Source: Spirulina major PCC 6313 (GTDB lineage Bacteria; Cyanobacteriota; Cyanobacteriia; Cyanobacteriales; Spirulinaceae). Taken from it: DNA of 64,000 nucleotides. Location: contig NZ_KV878783.1 in assembly GCF_001890765.1 (NCBI RefSeq), forward strand, positions 791,625 to 855,624, in the 5' to 3' direction. Made by a program: the position numbers and the translations under genes. The notes below the pieces were generated by a model, which worked only from the letters and a program-made list of their open reading frames with translations, was not told the DNA's origin and searched no databases. Of the stretch, positions 54,441 through 63,485 are shown piece after piece; the stretch's first letter is position 1, and every line of letters begins with the position of its first letter.

Positions 54441-57400
54441 CTACCAGGGGCTGCCGACTAAGGTGAAGCCACTCCAATAGAAAGGATGGGTTAAATCGAG
54501 GTCGTATTGGGCGAGGCCGGGCGGGAGGTCAAGATTGGCGATCGCACCGTCGCGGATGGTCGTTTGACCCCGGAGCAAATTGAGTTGGGCTTGGCGGAGG
54601 GCTTCGGCTTTAATTAGCGGCGTGGGGGCATTGAGTTGAGCATAGAATTGATCCATCAGTCCCAACGTGCCCAGATCCGACACTTGCCACAGACTCGCCA
54701 GGGCAGACTTGACCCCCGCCTGCACCGCCAACCCCGCAAACCCCAGTTCCACGGTTGGATCATCAAACGCAGTGTCACAGGCACTAAGCACCAGCAATTC
54801 TACCGGCGGCGCATTGTTCCAGCCCAGGGTTCGCAGGTCAGAAATGAGTAATCGTTCATCCCAGAGTTGGATATAGGCTTGATCTAGCTGATCGGGTTGA
54901 AAGGCGGCATGGGTGGCGAGGTGGATGACGTTAAAGGTGCGATCGCGGCTATAGGTGCGTAAATTTTCCAGGGTAAAGTCTTGGTTGAGAAAGGCTCGGC
55001 TAGTGGGGTTTTGGGTGATGCTTTGGAGTTCGAGGGGGACGCTGGGCAGGTCTTGCAACCGGTCAAACTCCGATGCACCCATGGCGAGGACGGTGGGATT
55101 TTGCACCGAGCGATAGGTGCGATCGGTGAGGCTGAGGCTGGGGACTTGGCCGAGGCTGTATTTTTCAACGAGGAACCGCTCACCATCGTAGAGCGCCGCG
55201 AGGGGAATTGTCCGCAGGGCTTCGCTCATGGAAAACACCAGGGTATCAACATCAAGGTCGGCTAGATACGGCTCCAGGGGGCGAATTAACCAATCGTAAA
55301 GCTGGCTGGCTGAGGTTTGATACCCATTTCCTAACCCCTGAATCCGACGGCGGAAGGTGGTGACGGTGCGGTTGAGGGTGGCGCGATCGGCTTCGGGAAT
55401 GATCTGACGGATGACTTTGCTATCGGGGGTGATTAAGATCAGTTCTATGGCATCGGGTAAGCTCAACGCATAGATGAAGCCGTAGGATGTGCCGGTTTGT
55501 TCCCGAATGTAGGTGAAGAGTTCGGCGAGGTCGGGGGTGTTGGTTTGGTTAGGTGTGCCTTGATTGTTCAAGAGTTGGGCAAAAACATCGGTGCGATCGC
55601 CCTCCTCGGCATCACTGCTACTGGTTTGAGGGGTCTGAGCGCCGGCGAGTTGTTGAAAGGCGGCGGTATAGTCCTGACTCATGAGCCGATCAATTTGGGA
55701 CAGGGTTGCGATGATTTTGGGATCACCCAGGGAGTTAACAGTATTGGTGCGGATTTGAATCGCGGGAGAATGGGCCCTCGGTTGCTCCACGTAGCGATCG
55801 GATGGGTTAAGGTCGTCCATCCCCCCCACAAAATCCTCGTCATTGTCGCAAATCACGGGACATTGGCGGCGAATTCGCAAATCCCCGAAGTCCAAATTCT
55901 GTTCGTAAATGCCCGTTTCCAGGGTGGTTAAGCCTGTGGTGATCCACCCGGATGTGCCGCTGCGATTACTGCGCACCGCTTCGCCGACGCGGAAGGGATT
56001 TAATCCCCCATGGAGAATATTGACCTGCCCACTGTTCCACGCTCCGGCAGCGGTTCGCCCGGCGGTGGAAATGCTGACCTCCACGGGAAAATCATTAATT
56101 TCACTGAACAGACTACGGGCGATCGCGCCATCGATTTGCATAAACCCCAAGGTATTGAGGGTGACATCTCCCCCACGTCCCACGCGGGCTTCGGTATTGA
56201 TTGCGCCGGTCTGAATCGTTTGAGCGGCCCGCAGGCTCACCGCGCCGGCATTGCCGCTGGTGGTGGCGGTGGTGGCGATCGCGCCGGTGGCGATGCGGCG
56301 GCCAGCGGTGAGGGTAATTGCCCCGCCGCCGGTGGCGCTGCTCGTATCTAGGGAGCCGGTGGTAATCCGATTGGCTGCGGTGAGGGCGATCGCACCCATT
56401 GCTCCGTCTGGAGTTGCCACGGTTTTTAAATCCCCCGTGCGAATTTGATCCCCCGCCGTCAAGGTCACATTGCCTGCTGTTAAGGTTAAGCCGGTGATGT
56501 CGATCGTGGTGGCGGCGGTTAAGGTCAGGGCCTCGTTAGTCTGCACATCCCCCGTTAACAAAATCCGCCCCGTTCCCCCCAAAGACACCCGATTGCGCCC
56601 ATAGAGGTCAAGGTCTAAATTGCCATCATGATTGGCGATCGTCACTGTGCCGGAATCACTATAAATCCCGCCCCCCGATCCCGTGGCTTGATTATTGCGG
56701 AGCCGCACCTGATCGAGGGTTAACGCCCCCGTCCCGGTATGGTTAATCCCCGCCCCATTGCCCGCCACCCGGCCATTTTGAATCCGGATATTTTGGAGCG
56801 TTGCGGTATCGGCGGCAATATTAAATACACGGGTGCGATTCTGACCGCTCACCGTCGCCCCATTGCCGTCAATCGTCAGGTTATCCGTGGCCCAAGCGAT
56901 TTCACTGTTTAACTGCACTGAACGAGAGGCATCGGCAAAAGTGACCGTATCCCCAGCGGCAGCGGCGGCGATTTGCGATCGCAACGTTCCCACCCCCGCA
57001 TCGTCATAGTTCGTCACGGTCAGGGTGGCTAATTTCCCCGACCATTGCTCTAGGGTGGTCACCGGAAAGGGATTGTGCGCCTCAATGGCCCCCGTGCTGC
57101 GTTCTAATCCCCAATCCGCGCCATAGTTGGCGCTGCCGGTAGCATTGAGCGATGCGGCTACATCTGCTCCCGTGAAATCGGCCAAACTGGTCATCAGCGC
57201 ATCCCCCGTCGCCCCCAAGGCCGTAAAACAGCTATACAACAGCAGATCTGCCCCCGCCGTCAGAGAATCCGACCAGGTTTGCAACTGGGTTTGATAGTCC
57301 TGCACCGTCTCGCTCGTAATCCACTGATTCCCAAACCAAAAATTCCCCGCATTCCCCTCCGCCACGATCGCCACCGATGCCAAGGGGCCCACGGCATCAC

Positions 57401-58451
57401 TCAATTCGGCTAACTGTGTCGTTGCGATCGCCAGCCCGTCTTTATCCCGTTTCACCATCTGCGTCACCGTCCCCGCCGCCCCTCCAAACAGCAGCGCCTC
57501 CGCCTGATCCGCCCGCTGATCAATAAACACCGCCTGATTCGGATTCAGCCCCCCCTCGCTGAACCGCGCCACCCGCACATCACCCCCGACCATTGCCGGA
57601 GTCGTCACCGTCACCCGATCCGCCGCCCACAGATCCACCCGATCCCCCGTCACCTCCCCTTCTAAATGCACCGAACCCGTCACCACCGCCGCCTCAGTGG
57701 TCACCGCGCCCCCCGTCAACAACGCCGGTAAATCCGTCGGTGCAATCCCCGCTGCGATCGCCTCCAGCGGCACTTCCACACTCAACAGCGATCCCTTCGG
57801 AGTCACCTTCACCCACCGTTCCCCCGGAACCGCCGCCAACGTCACGCCATCACCCTGAATCGTCCCCGTATTGATAATCGTGCCACCGAGGAGATGCACC
57901 CCCCGCCCGGCGGTCAACGTCCCCGCATTAATAATGGCCCCCGGCGTTTCACTCAAAAACGCAAACTGATGCGGCTCCCCCACCAACGTTGCGTAGTCAT
58001 TCGCCCCCGACGCATCCCACCAGCCCCCCTCAAAACCAATGCGATCGGCCGTCGTCGCCCAGAAATCCCCCCCCACATCCAGCCGCGCCCCCGTCCCAAA
58101 CACAATCCCCGCCGGATTGATCAGGTATAGGTTAGAGTCCGCGCCACTCACCTGCAACAGCCCATGAATCACCGACGGATCGCCCCCCGTCACCCGCCCC
58201 AGAATATTCGTCACCGTCGAATTACTCAAAAAACTGGCGATTTCACCCGAATTTAACCCCAATTTCGCAAAACTATGGAACAGATTCGCCCCTGCTTGAG
58301 TTCCCCCCTCAATGGTGTAGGTTATGCCGTTGTAGTCAATCACTGTGCCCGTGCCATCGGCGGCGGGGATGATGGATTGGGCCACTGCCGGCATTGCACC
58401 GAAAAGGCTACCCACAGTGAGAAATAGAGGCAGAGCAAGGGGTTTAGACAT
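54441..58451 (-). CDS. Secreted TPS-DUF4347-beta-helix-CHAT protein
   Basis: 1336 residues. Signal peptide (1-24); TPS/haemagglutinin secretion domain (about 25-290, LYLINPAGIVFGTGARLDVG); DUF4347-like segment (about 310-475, with LLLYSCFTALG and ADWGLERSTGAIEAHNPFPV); right-handed beta-helix region with Thr/Gly-rich repeats (about 480-830); and C-terminal CHAT caspase-like protease domain (about 1000-1336) with His1181 in HLATHAAF and Cys1225 in LSACDTAF, both intact. The TPS domain predicts export through a TpsB outer-membrane pore; none is encoded nearby. Probably a surface or released protease. Its target is unknown. Confidence 0.9.
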   Translation of the reverse strand: MSKPLALPLFLTVGSLFGAMPAVAQSIIPAADGTGTVIDYNGITYTIEGGTQAGANLFHSFAKLGLNSGEIASFLSNSTVTNILGRVTGGDPSVIHGLLQVSGADSNLYLINPAGIVFGTGARLDVGGDFWATTADRIGFEGGWWDASGANDYATLVGEPHQFAFLSETPGAIINAGTLTAGRGVHLLGGTIINTGTIQGDGVTLAAVPGERWVKVTPKGSLLSVEVPLEAIAAGIAPTDLPALLTGGAVTTEAAVVTGSVHLEGEVTGDRVDLWAADRVTVTTPAMVGGDVRVARFSEGGLNPNQAVFIDQRADQAEALLFGGAAGTVTQMVKRDKDGLAIATTQLAELSDAVGPLASVAIVAEGNAGNFWFGNQWITSETVQDYQTQLQTWSDSLTAGADLLLYSCFTALGATGDALMTSLADFTGADVAASLNATGSANYGADWGLERSTGAIEAHNPFPVTTLEQWSGKLATLTVTNYDDAGVGTLRSQIAAAAAGDTVTFADASRSVQLNSEIAWATDNLTIDGNGATVSGQNRTRVFNIAADTATLQNIRIQNGRVAGNGAGINHTGTGALTLDQVRLRNNQATGSGGGIYSDSGTVTIANHDGNLDLDLYGRNRVSLGGTGRILLTGDVQTNEALTLTAATTIDITGLTLTAGNVTLTAGDQIRTGDLKTVATPDGAMGAIALTAANRITTGSLDTSSATGGGAITLTAGRRIATGAIATTATTSGNAGAVSLRAAQTIQTGAINTEARVGRGGDVTLNTLGFMQIDGAIARSLFSEINDFPVEVSISTAGRTAAGAWNSGQVNILHGGLNPFRVGEAVRSNRSGTSGWITTGLTTLETGIYEQNLDFGDLRIRRQCPVICDNDEDFVGGMDDLNPSDRYVEQPRAHSPAIQIRTNTVNSLGDPKIIATLSQIDRLMSQDYTAAFQQLAGAQTPQTSSSDAEEGDRTDVFAQLLNNQGTPNQTNTPDLAELFTYIREQTGTSYGFIYALSLPDAIELILITPDSKVIRQIIPEADRATLNRTVTTFRRRIQGLGNGYQTSASQLYDWLIRPLEPYLADLDVDTLVFSMSEALRTIPLAALYDGERFLVEKYSLGQVPSLSLTDRTYRSVQNPTVLAMGASEFDRLQDLPSVPLELQSITQNPTSRAFLNQDFTLENLRTYSRDRTFNVIHLATHAAFQPDQLDQAYIQLWDERLLISDLRTLGWNNAPPVELLVLSACDTAFDDPTVELGFAGLAVQAGVKSALASLWQVSDLGTLGLMDQFYAQLNAPTPLIKAEALRQAQLNLLRGQTTIRDGAIANLDLPPGLAQYDLDLTHPFYWSGFTLVGSPW

Positions 58452-59083
58452 GGTTTAAAAATGGGATGGACGATGAAACAGCAGGGATGAGGGGGGATGG
58501 ACGGGAACGGCGGTCAACTCAATGCAGAATGAGGGAGGGCAAATGTTCGCATTTTTTGTCCTGATTTACCCACTGTAGCCGATCAACAGAGGTTTTCAAC
58601 CCTCACGCTAGGTGCAAAGATACGGCTGATTTGACCGATCATTTCAAGACAAAAGAGGCGATTTTTTGACAGGTCAAAAAAATTTACAGATCTCAATCTC
58701 ACATTTTTTGACAGTATTGATCCGCTCAGAACTTAGCATGATAGCCTTCTCAAATGGGTAAACTATTCCAAAGACCTATTGAGTAATTATTCCTATGCTT
58801 GGCAGTACCGGAAGAGTTTCCGAGGGGATTCTAGATGTTCAGTGTTATCGGTGTAGAGCAAGGGGTTTTGTGATGGATTTTCAGACTGCGTTTGAGGTGC
58901 GATCGCTCCGCCTCAATCCGTACCATCAAGTCCATTAAGGGAGTCTATTCGTGGTTGCAACATTTCGTTAGAATCCACCGATCGCACGAGTCATTGAGGT
59001 TAGAATTAAACAGGATTAAATCGATTCAATCGACGGAATCAGGGCCCTGCCACGCACCCTCAACGAGTTCACAAAATCCCCCC
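58452..59083. other. 632-bp divergent region (CHAT protein / chemoreceptor)
   Basis: A/T-rich in its middle. It carries a perfect 20-bp palindrome (58662-58681) and a repeated half-site 42 bp away, described separately. An open frame runs into the chemoreceptor gene from 58892 but its first 64 residues are untypical and the ATG at 59084 is the better start. No other gene seen. Confidence 0.5.
58662..58681. promoter_or_regulatory. Candidate operator: TTTTTTGAC-AG-GTCAAAAAA
   Basis: Perfect 9-bp arms around AG, plus a second TTTTTTGACAG starting at 58704, 42 bp (about four helical turns) away. It lies between two divergent genes, so it could control either or both, or form a weak bidirectional terminator. 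Confidence 0.4.
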
Positions 59084-60562
59084 ATGAAGCTGATCAACAT
59101 CAACGCTCAAGCTAAAACCTGGAAACTCAGAACAATGATGGCTTTGGGTTTGGGACTGGTCGCATTGATTAACATGATTGTCAGTGCGATCGCCTATTCA
59201 ACTAACAGTAGCGTGATCAAAACCATTACCTCTGTTGGTCATACCCACGAGGTCAAGTCTAACATTCGCCTCCTCGAAAAAGTGTTAGTGGATGCAGAAA
59301 CCGGTCAACGGGGCTTTATTTTCGCAGGCAGTGACAGCTTTCTAGAACCGTATGATCAAAGTCTTGAAGCTATTGATCGTGTCTTTCAAGATCTGTATCA
59401 GTTAACCAGTGATAACCCGCTACAAACTCAAAATTTAGATGATCTAAGACCTATCATTGATGAAAAAATAGCCGAACTCAATCAAACCATTCGTCTTAAA
59501 AAAAGTAGGCAAGAAGAACAACTGATGGCACTGGTGAAATCTGAGCTTGGTAAGCGATTGATGGATGAAATTCGATCTAGGCTTCATGAGATGTATGAGA
59601 TTGAAGATGAATTGCTGCTAGTCCGACAAAGTGACGCTATGCAGGCAAGACGATGGATGCAATTTTCGCTCTTGTCTGGGACGATCAGCCTATTATTCTT
59701 AATCTTTTTCATCTATCGATTGATTGAAAATAACGTCATTCTACCCATCGAAGATGTTGCGCTAAGCTTAACATCCATGTCGTCTCAATTGGCGAGTACG
59801 ATTGAAGAACAGGAAAATGTTACGAGTCAGCAGGCTGCTTCCATGAGCCAAACGACAGCAACCATTAGTGAACTGGCCGCCTCTTCTCAACATATGGCGA
59901 GTCAAGCGGAATCGAGTTCTGCCCAAGGAAAACAAGTGATTACGCTCACGGAAACGGGTCAGGATTCGATGCAATCTTCAATCCAGAAAGTCACGATCTT
60001 GCACGATAATTCTGAAAAAATCACCCACCATACACAACGTCTTGAATCCCAAACGGCTCAAATTGGTTTGATTTCTAATTTGGTGAGTGAGATTGCGATG
60101 CAAACGGAGTTGTTGGCGTTAAATGCCGCGATTGAGGCGGTGCGGGCGGGGGAGAATGGCAAGGGGTTTGGGGTTGTTGCGTCTGAAATTCGGAAGCTGG
60201 CGGATCAAAGTAAGCATTCAGCAACTCAAATCAATGGCTTGGTTCAAGAGATTAAACAGTCGATTACGGCAACGACGAAAGTTACCGCAGTCGGGACAGA
60301 AAAAATCAATCAATTAATGGAGGTGCTGCAATCCAATGCGGCGATTTTTGAAACGGTGGTGACTGCTGTGCATACGGTGGTGCTCAATTCTCAACAAATT
60401 GCCGCCAATGTGAAGCAGCAAGATATTGCCTTGCAACAAATTACGGAGGTGGTGACGAGTATTAACCAAGGGGCGGCCCAAACGGTGATTGGTATTGGTG
60501 AAACGCGCACGAGTACGGAACAGTTAAAGCACAATGCGCTGACGTTGTCGAATTTGGTTTGA
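59084..60562 (+). CDS. CHASE3 methyl-accepting chemotaxis-like protein
   Basis: 492 residues: TM1 (MMALGLGLVALINMIVSAIA), a CHASE3-type sensor domain (KVLVDAETGQRGFIFAGSDS near residue 64) and TM2 (about 190-210). A long signalling coiled coil follows, whose hairpin tip is QTELLALNAAIEAVRAGENG. The usual HAMP linker after TM2 is missing; the coil begins almost at once. The tip should bind CheW/CheA. Probably a phototaxis or chemotaxis receptor. ATG 59084 chosen. Confidence 0.88.
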   Translation: MKLININAQAKTWKLRTMMALGLGLVALINMIVSAIAYSTNSSVIKTITSVGHTHEVKSNIRLLEKVLVDAETGQRGFIFAGSDSFLEPYDQSLEAIDRVFQDLYQLTSDNPLQTQNLDDLRPIIDEKIAELNQTIRLKKSRQEEQLMALVKSELGKRLMDEIRSRLHEMYEIEDELLLVRQSDAMQARRWMQFSLLSGTISLLFLIFFIYRLIENNVILPIEDVALSLTSMSSQLASTIEEQENVTSQQAASMSQTTATISELAASSQHMASQAESSSAQGKQVITLTETGQDSMQSSIQKVTILHDNSEKITHHTQRLESQTAQIGLISNLVSEIAMQTELLALNAAIEAVRAGENGKGFGVVASEIRKLADQSKHSATQINGLVQEIKQSITATTKVTAVGTEKINQLMEVLQSNAAIFETVVTAVHTVVLNSQQIAANVKQQDIALQQITEVVTSINQGAAQTVIGIGETRTSTEQLKHNALTLSNLV

Positions 60563-60735
60563 TGGGCTGCTTTGGGGGTGCGATCGCACGGCCTCCGCGT
60601 GTTTTTTCTGCTCAACGGATCGGCAGTCCTGTATCGTTGAACCATAGTCCTCTGCTGAAGCCAAAACCCTATGTCTGATCATTGCGATCGCCTCCTCATC
60701 GTTTGGCCCTGGATCACGACGATGGAGGGGTAGCC

Positions 60736-61452
60736 ATGACCTGCGATCGCCCGTTGTCGTCTTGCCGCCAATCCACCCGGATTGATCTCAACGCCCTGAT
60801 CCAAGCCCCCGATCCCTACGACTTTTTTACCTTTAAACCGCACCTCAAAAAACTGATCCTGTCCGGAGCCGCCGATGCCCAACATCTCAGCATTCTCTGG
60901 TACACGATCCCCAATGGCAGCGTCGGACAGCACTACCACACCCAAACCGAAGCCATCTACACGATCCACGGCTCCCAAACCGATACGAATGGGGTCTATC
61001 CCACCGGCTCCCTGGCCTTCAACCCCCCCGGCAGTGCCCACGCCATCACCCACAGCAGCGGTTTTTTTCTGTTGGCCTATGCCTCCCCGCCCAATTTTGA
61101 CCCCATTGCTCCCGATCCCACCGCGTCCCCCATCCAGATCAACGCCCTCGCCCCAGACCTCGATACCCAATACCCCTTTACCCCTGTTCACGAGGCTGTT
61201 TCGGTCTACCCGATCCCCCTCGATCCGGCGGGGGGCATCCGTGCCGAGTTGGTGAACCTGACCGCTGCCGGACAATATATCTATCGGGGCAATTGTCTGC
61301 TGGTGCTGCAAGGGTGTTGTACCCTCGACGGTACACCTGCGGATCGCCATCACTTGGTTGTTACCCCTAGCCTCGACCCGCAATCCTACCGAGTGGGGGG
61401 GATGGGCGATCGCTGTCTGGTGTTGGGACTTGCGTTTGAGTTCTCGGCTTGA
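60736..61452 (+). CDS. Cupin-like protein
   Basis: 238 residues with two cupin-like halves. The first has metal-ligand residues in GQHYHTQTEAIYTIHGS (two His and Glu), then TGSLAFNPPGSAHAI (His). The second half (QYIYRGNCLLVLQGCCTLDG; DRHHLVVTP) resembles it without the full metal set. It may be a small-molecule dioxygenase, a sugar-phosphate enzyme or a ChrR-type sensor. The ATG is preceded by GGAGGGG. No operon partner. Confidence 0.75.
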   Translation: MTCDRPLSSCRQSTRIDLNALIQAPDPYDFFTFKPHLKKLILSGAADAQHLSILWYTIPNGSVGQHYHTQTEAIYTIHGSQTDTNGVYPTGSLAFNPPGSAHAITHSSGFFLLAYASPPNFDPIAPDPTASPIQINALAPDLDTQYPFTPVHEAVSVYPIPLDPAGGIRAELVNLTAAGQYIYRGNCLLVLQGCCTLDGTPADRHHLVVTPSLDPQSYRVGGMGDRCLVLGLAFEFSA

Positions 61453-61485
61453 ATGGTGCTACTGCTAATAGATAATGTGCCACTG

Positions 61486-61629
61486 TTGACCTAGCCTGCA
61501 TTTGATCCTCTGAATCAGCAGCAGCGAGCTAGAAGCTCGCACTACAGAGGATTAAAGTTGACCTAGCCTGCATTTGATCCTCTGAATCAGCAGCAGCGAG
61601 CTAGAAGCTCGCACTACAGAGGATTAAAG
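61486..61629 (+). repeat. Two identical 72-bp tandem repeats with hairpins
   Basis: Copies at 61486-61557 and 61558-61629 are the same base for base. Each holds an outer stem ATCCTCTG / CAGAGGAT around the inner hairpin GCGAGC-TAGAA-GCTCGC followed by ACTA. Lies between the cupin gene and ycf46 ends. Confidence 0.92.
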
Positions 61630-61679
61630 CCAGAGCTAGACTCGCAACTTGGGTTATGGAGCAGCAGCAGGCTTGACTG

Positions 61680-63251
61680 TTATGGGGTGGGGGGTTGGCG
61701 GGTTCCGGTTTTGACATCGACGAAACGACTGCGAGCCGTGGTGCGGAGGTGTTCCACGTCTTCGCGGCGAGAGACGGAGAGGGGGACGGTGGATTCAATT
61801 TCGAGGATGAGGAGATCGGTGTCGAGGGCTTGTTTGAGGTAGAGGGCGCGGTAGAGGGCTGAGACGATCGCTTGTTCAATTTCGGCCCCACTGAAGCCGT
61901 GGGTGGCTTGGATCAGGCGGGGGAGATCGAAGGTTTCGAGGGGTTGATGGTGCGATCGCAGGTGAATCGTCAGGATCGCCGCCCGCTCCTGCTCGTCTGG
62001 TAGATCCACAAAAAAGATCTCATCAAATCGCCCCTTGCGCAGCAATTCCGGCGGCAGTTGGGTTAAATCATTGGCCGTCGCCACCACAAACACCTCTTGA
62101 GACTTTTCCTGTAACCAGGTGAGGAAGGCCCCAAACAGCCGCCGACTCAGGCCCCCATCACTGCCACCGCTGTCGGTGCTGCCCAAACTTTTTTCAATCT
62201 CATCAATCCACAACACCGTCGGCGCGATCGATTCGGCGAGGGTGACGGCGCGGCGAAAATTGCGATCGGATTCGCCGACATATTTATCGTAGAGCCGCCC
62301 CATGTCCAGCTTGATCAAGGGTAAACGCCATTCGCGGGCGATGGTTTTGGCGGCGAGGGACTTACCGCAGCCCTGTACCCCGACGATCAAGATGCCTTTG
62401 GGGGGTGGGAGTTTGAGGTCGCGGGCTTCGCTGGAAAAGCCGACGCGGGCGCGTTTGAGCCATTGTTTCAACCCGACGAAGCCGCCGAGGTTGGCTTGGT
62501 TTTCTGAGGCGGGGAAATATTCGAGCAGGCCGTCGGCTTGGATGACTTGGGCTTTGCGGTGGAGGATGCGGTTAATGTCCTCGGCGGTGAGTTTGCCGTC
62601 TTCGAGGGCGGCGTAGGCCACCACTTGGCGGGCTTGGATTAGGGTCATGCCGCTGAGGGCGCGGACGAGTTCTTTGAGTTCGTGGTCTTGGAGTTCGACT
62701 TTGACTTGTTGCTTGCGTTGGTTGAGCGATCGCACCACCTCGGACACCACTTTATACAGTTCATCCCGCCCCGGCAGTTTCAAATCATAAAACACCGTCT
62801 CATGGGCGATCGCTGTCGGTAATTCCAACGCTGTCCCCGTCAACACCAATGCGCCGCGATTTTTCCGCAACAATCGCGCCAAATTCCGAATCTGTCGCGC
62901 CACCTCATCATCTTTTAAATACCCCCCAAAATCCTTGAGCAGATACACCGCTTTCCGGTTCAATGTTTCGAGATGACAGAGCATATCCAGGGGTTTTTGG
63001 GTGTTTTCATACACCGTCATCGGATTGCCACTGTCCGGGGTGCATTCATTCAGTTGGGGCGCGAACTTACTGCCGGGGGACAGATACAAGCCCCGATTCA
63101 CCGTCCATTCAAAGAGGGGAATATGGAGTTCTCGCGTCATTCCTTTGAGGACATTTTCTACCCGTTCTTCTTCCACGGTTTCCATGGCGATGATCGGATG
63201 GAAAGATTGGACGAGCAGTTTAAGATCGTAAATACTGGCGGCTAAATTCAT
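61680..63251 (-). CDS. ycf46: Ycf46 AAA+ ATPase
   Basis: 523 residues. An N-terminal helical domain ([20 protein letters not shown]) precedes an AAA+ module with Walker [14 protein letters not shown], Walker [13 protein letters not shown], sensor 1 VVATAND and the arginine-finger region [15 protein letters not shown]. Ycf46 is found in plastids of algae and in cyanobacteria and is linked to photosynthesis and inorganic-carbon use, but its substrate is not known. ATG 63251 chosen; it lies inside a 19-bp direct repeat created by the neighbouring MITE. Confidence 0.93.
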   Translation of the reverse strand: MNLAASIYDLKLLVQSFHPIIAMETVEEERVENVLKGMTRELHIPLFEWTVNRGLYLSPGSKFAPQLNECTPDSGNPMTVYENTQKPLDMLCHLETLNRKAVYLLKDFGGYLKDDEVARQIRNLARLLRKNRGALVLTGTALELPTAIAHETVFYDLKLPGRDELYKVVSEVVRSLNQRKQQVKVELQDHELKELVRALSGMTLIQARQVVAYAALEDGKLTAEDINRILHRKAQVIQADGLLEYFPASENQANLGGFVGLKQWLKRARVGFSSEARDLKLPPPKGILIVGVQGCGKSLAAKTIAREWRLPLIKLDMGRLYDKYVGESDRNFRRAVTLAESIAPTVLWIDEIEKSLGSTDSGGSDGGLSRRLFGAFLTWLQEKSQEVFVVATANDLTQLPPELLRKGRFDEIFFVDLPDEQERAAILTIHLRSHHQPLETFDLPRLIQATHGFSGAEIEQAIVSALYRALYLKQALDTDLLILEIESTVPLSVSRREDVEHLRTTARSRFVDVKTGTRQPPTP

Positions 63252-63266
63252 GGTGTGGTTATGGGT
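63248..63266. repeat. 19-bp direct repeat flanking MITE copy C, left
   Basis: TCATGGTGTGGTTATGGGT; the same 19 bases recur at 63467-63485. On the minus strand it carries the ycf46 start codon. Confidence 0.9.
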
Positions 63267-63466
63267 ATAGGACAAAAATCAGGCTTGGTCTAAAACCCTG
63301 ATGATTTCGTAGGTTGGGGAGAACAATAGCAAAACCTAACTCCCTAAAAATCCATAGTCTGTAGTGCGGGCATCTTACCCGCTGGGATCAGACAAAATAG
63401 GGAGCAAGATGCTCCCACTCCATCAAAATCAAGATTTTGCCGTACATTTCAACGTTTGTCCTGTAC
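63267..63466 (-). mobile_element. MITE-like element, copy C (200 bp)
   Basis: Strongly similar to copy A (31873-32087) in reverse orientation, with the same two internal hairpins (GGGAGCAAGATGCTCCC; GCGGGTAAGATGCCCGC), and ends ATAGGACAAA / TTTGTCCTGTAC. Sits between the stop of the upstream membrane-protein gene and the ycf46 start, flanked by 19-bp direct repeats. Confidence 0.8.
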
Positions 63467-63485
63467 TCATGGTGTGGTTATGGGT
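63467..63485. repeat. 19-bp direct repeat flanking MITE copy C, right
   Basis: Identical to 63248-63266. It overlaps the stop codon (63478-63480) of the upstream gene. Confidence 0.9.
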
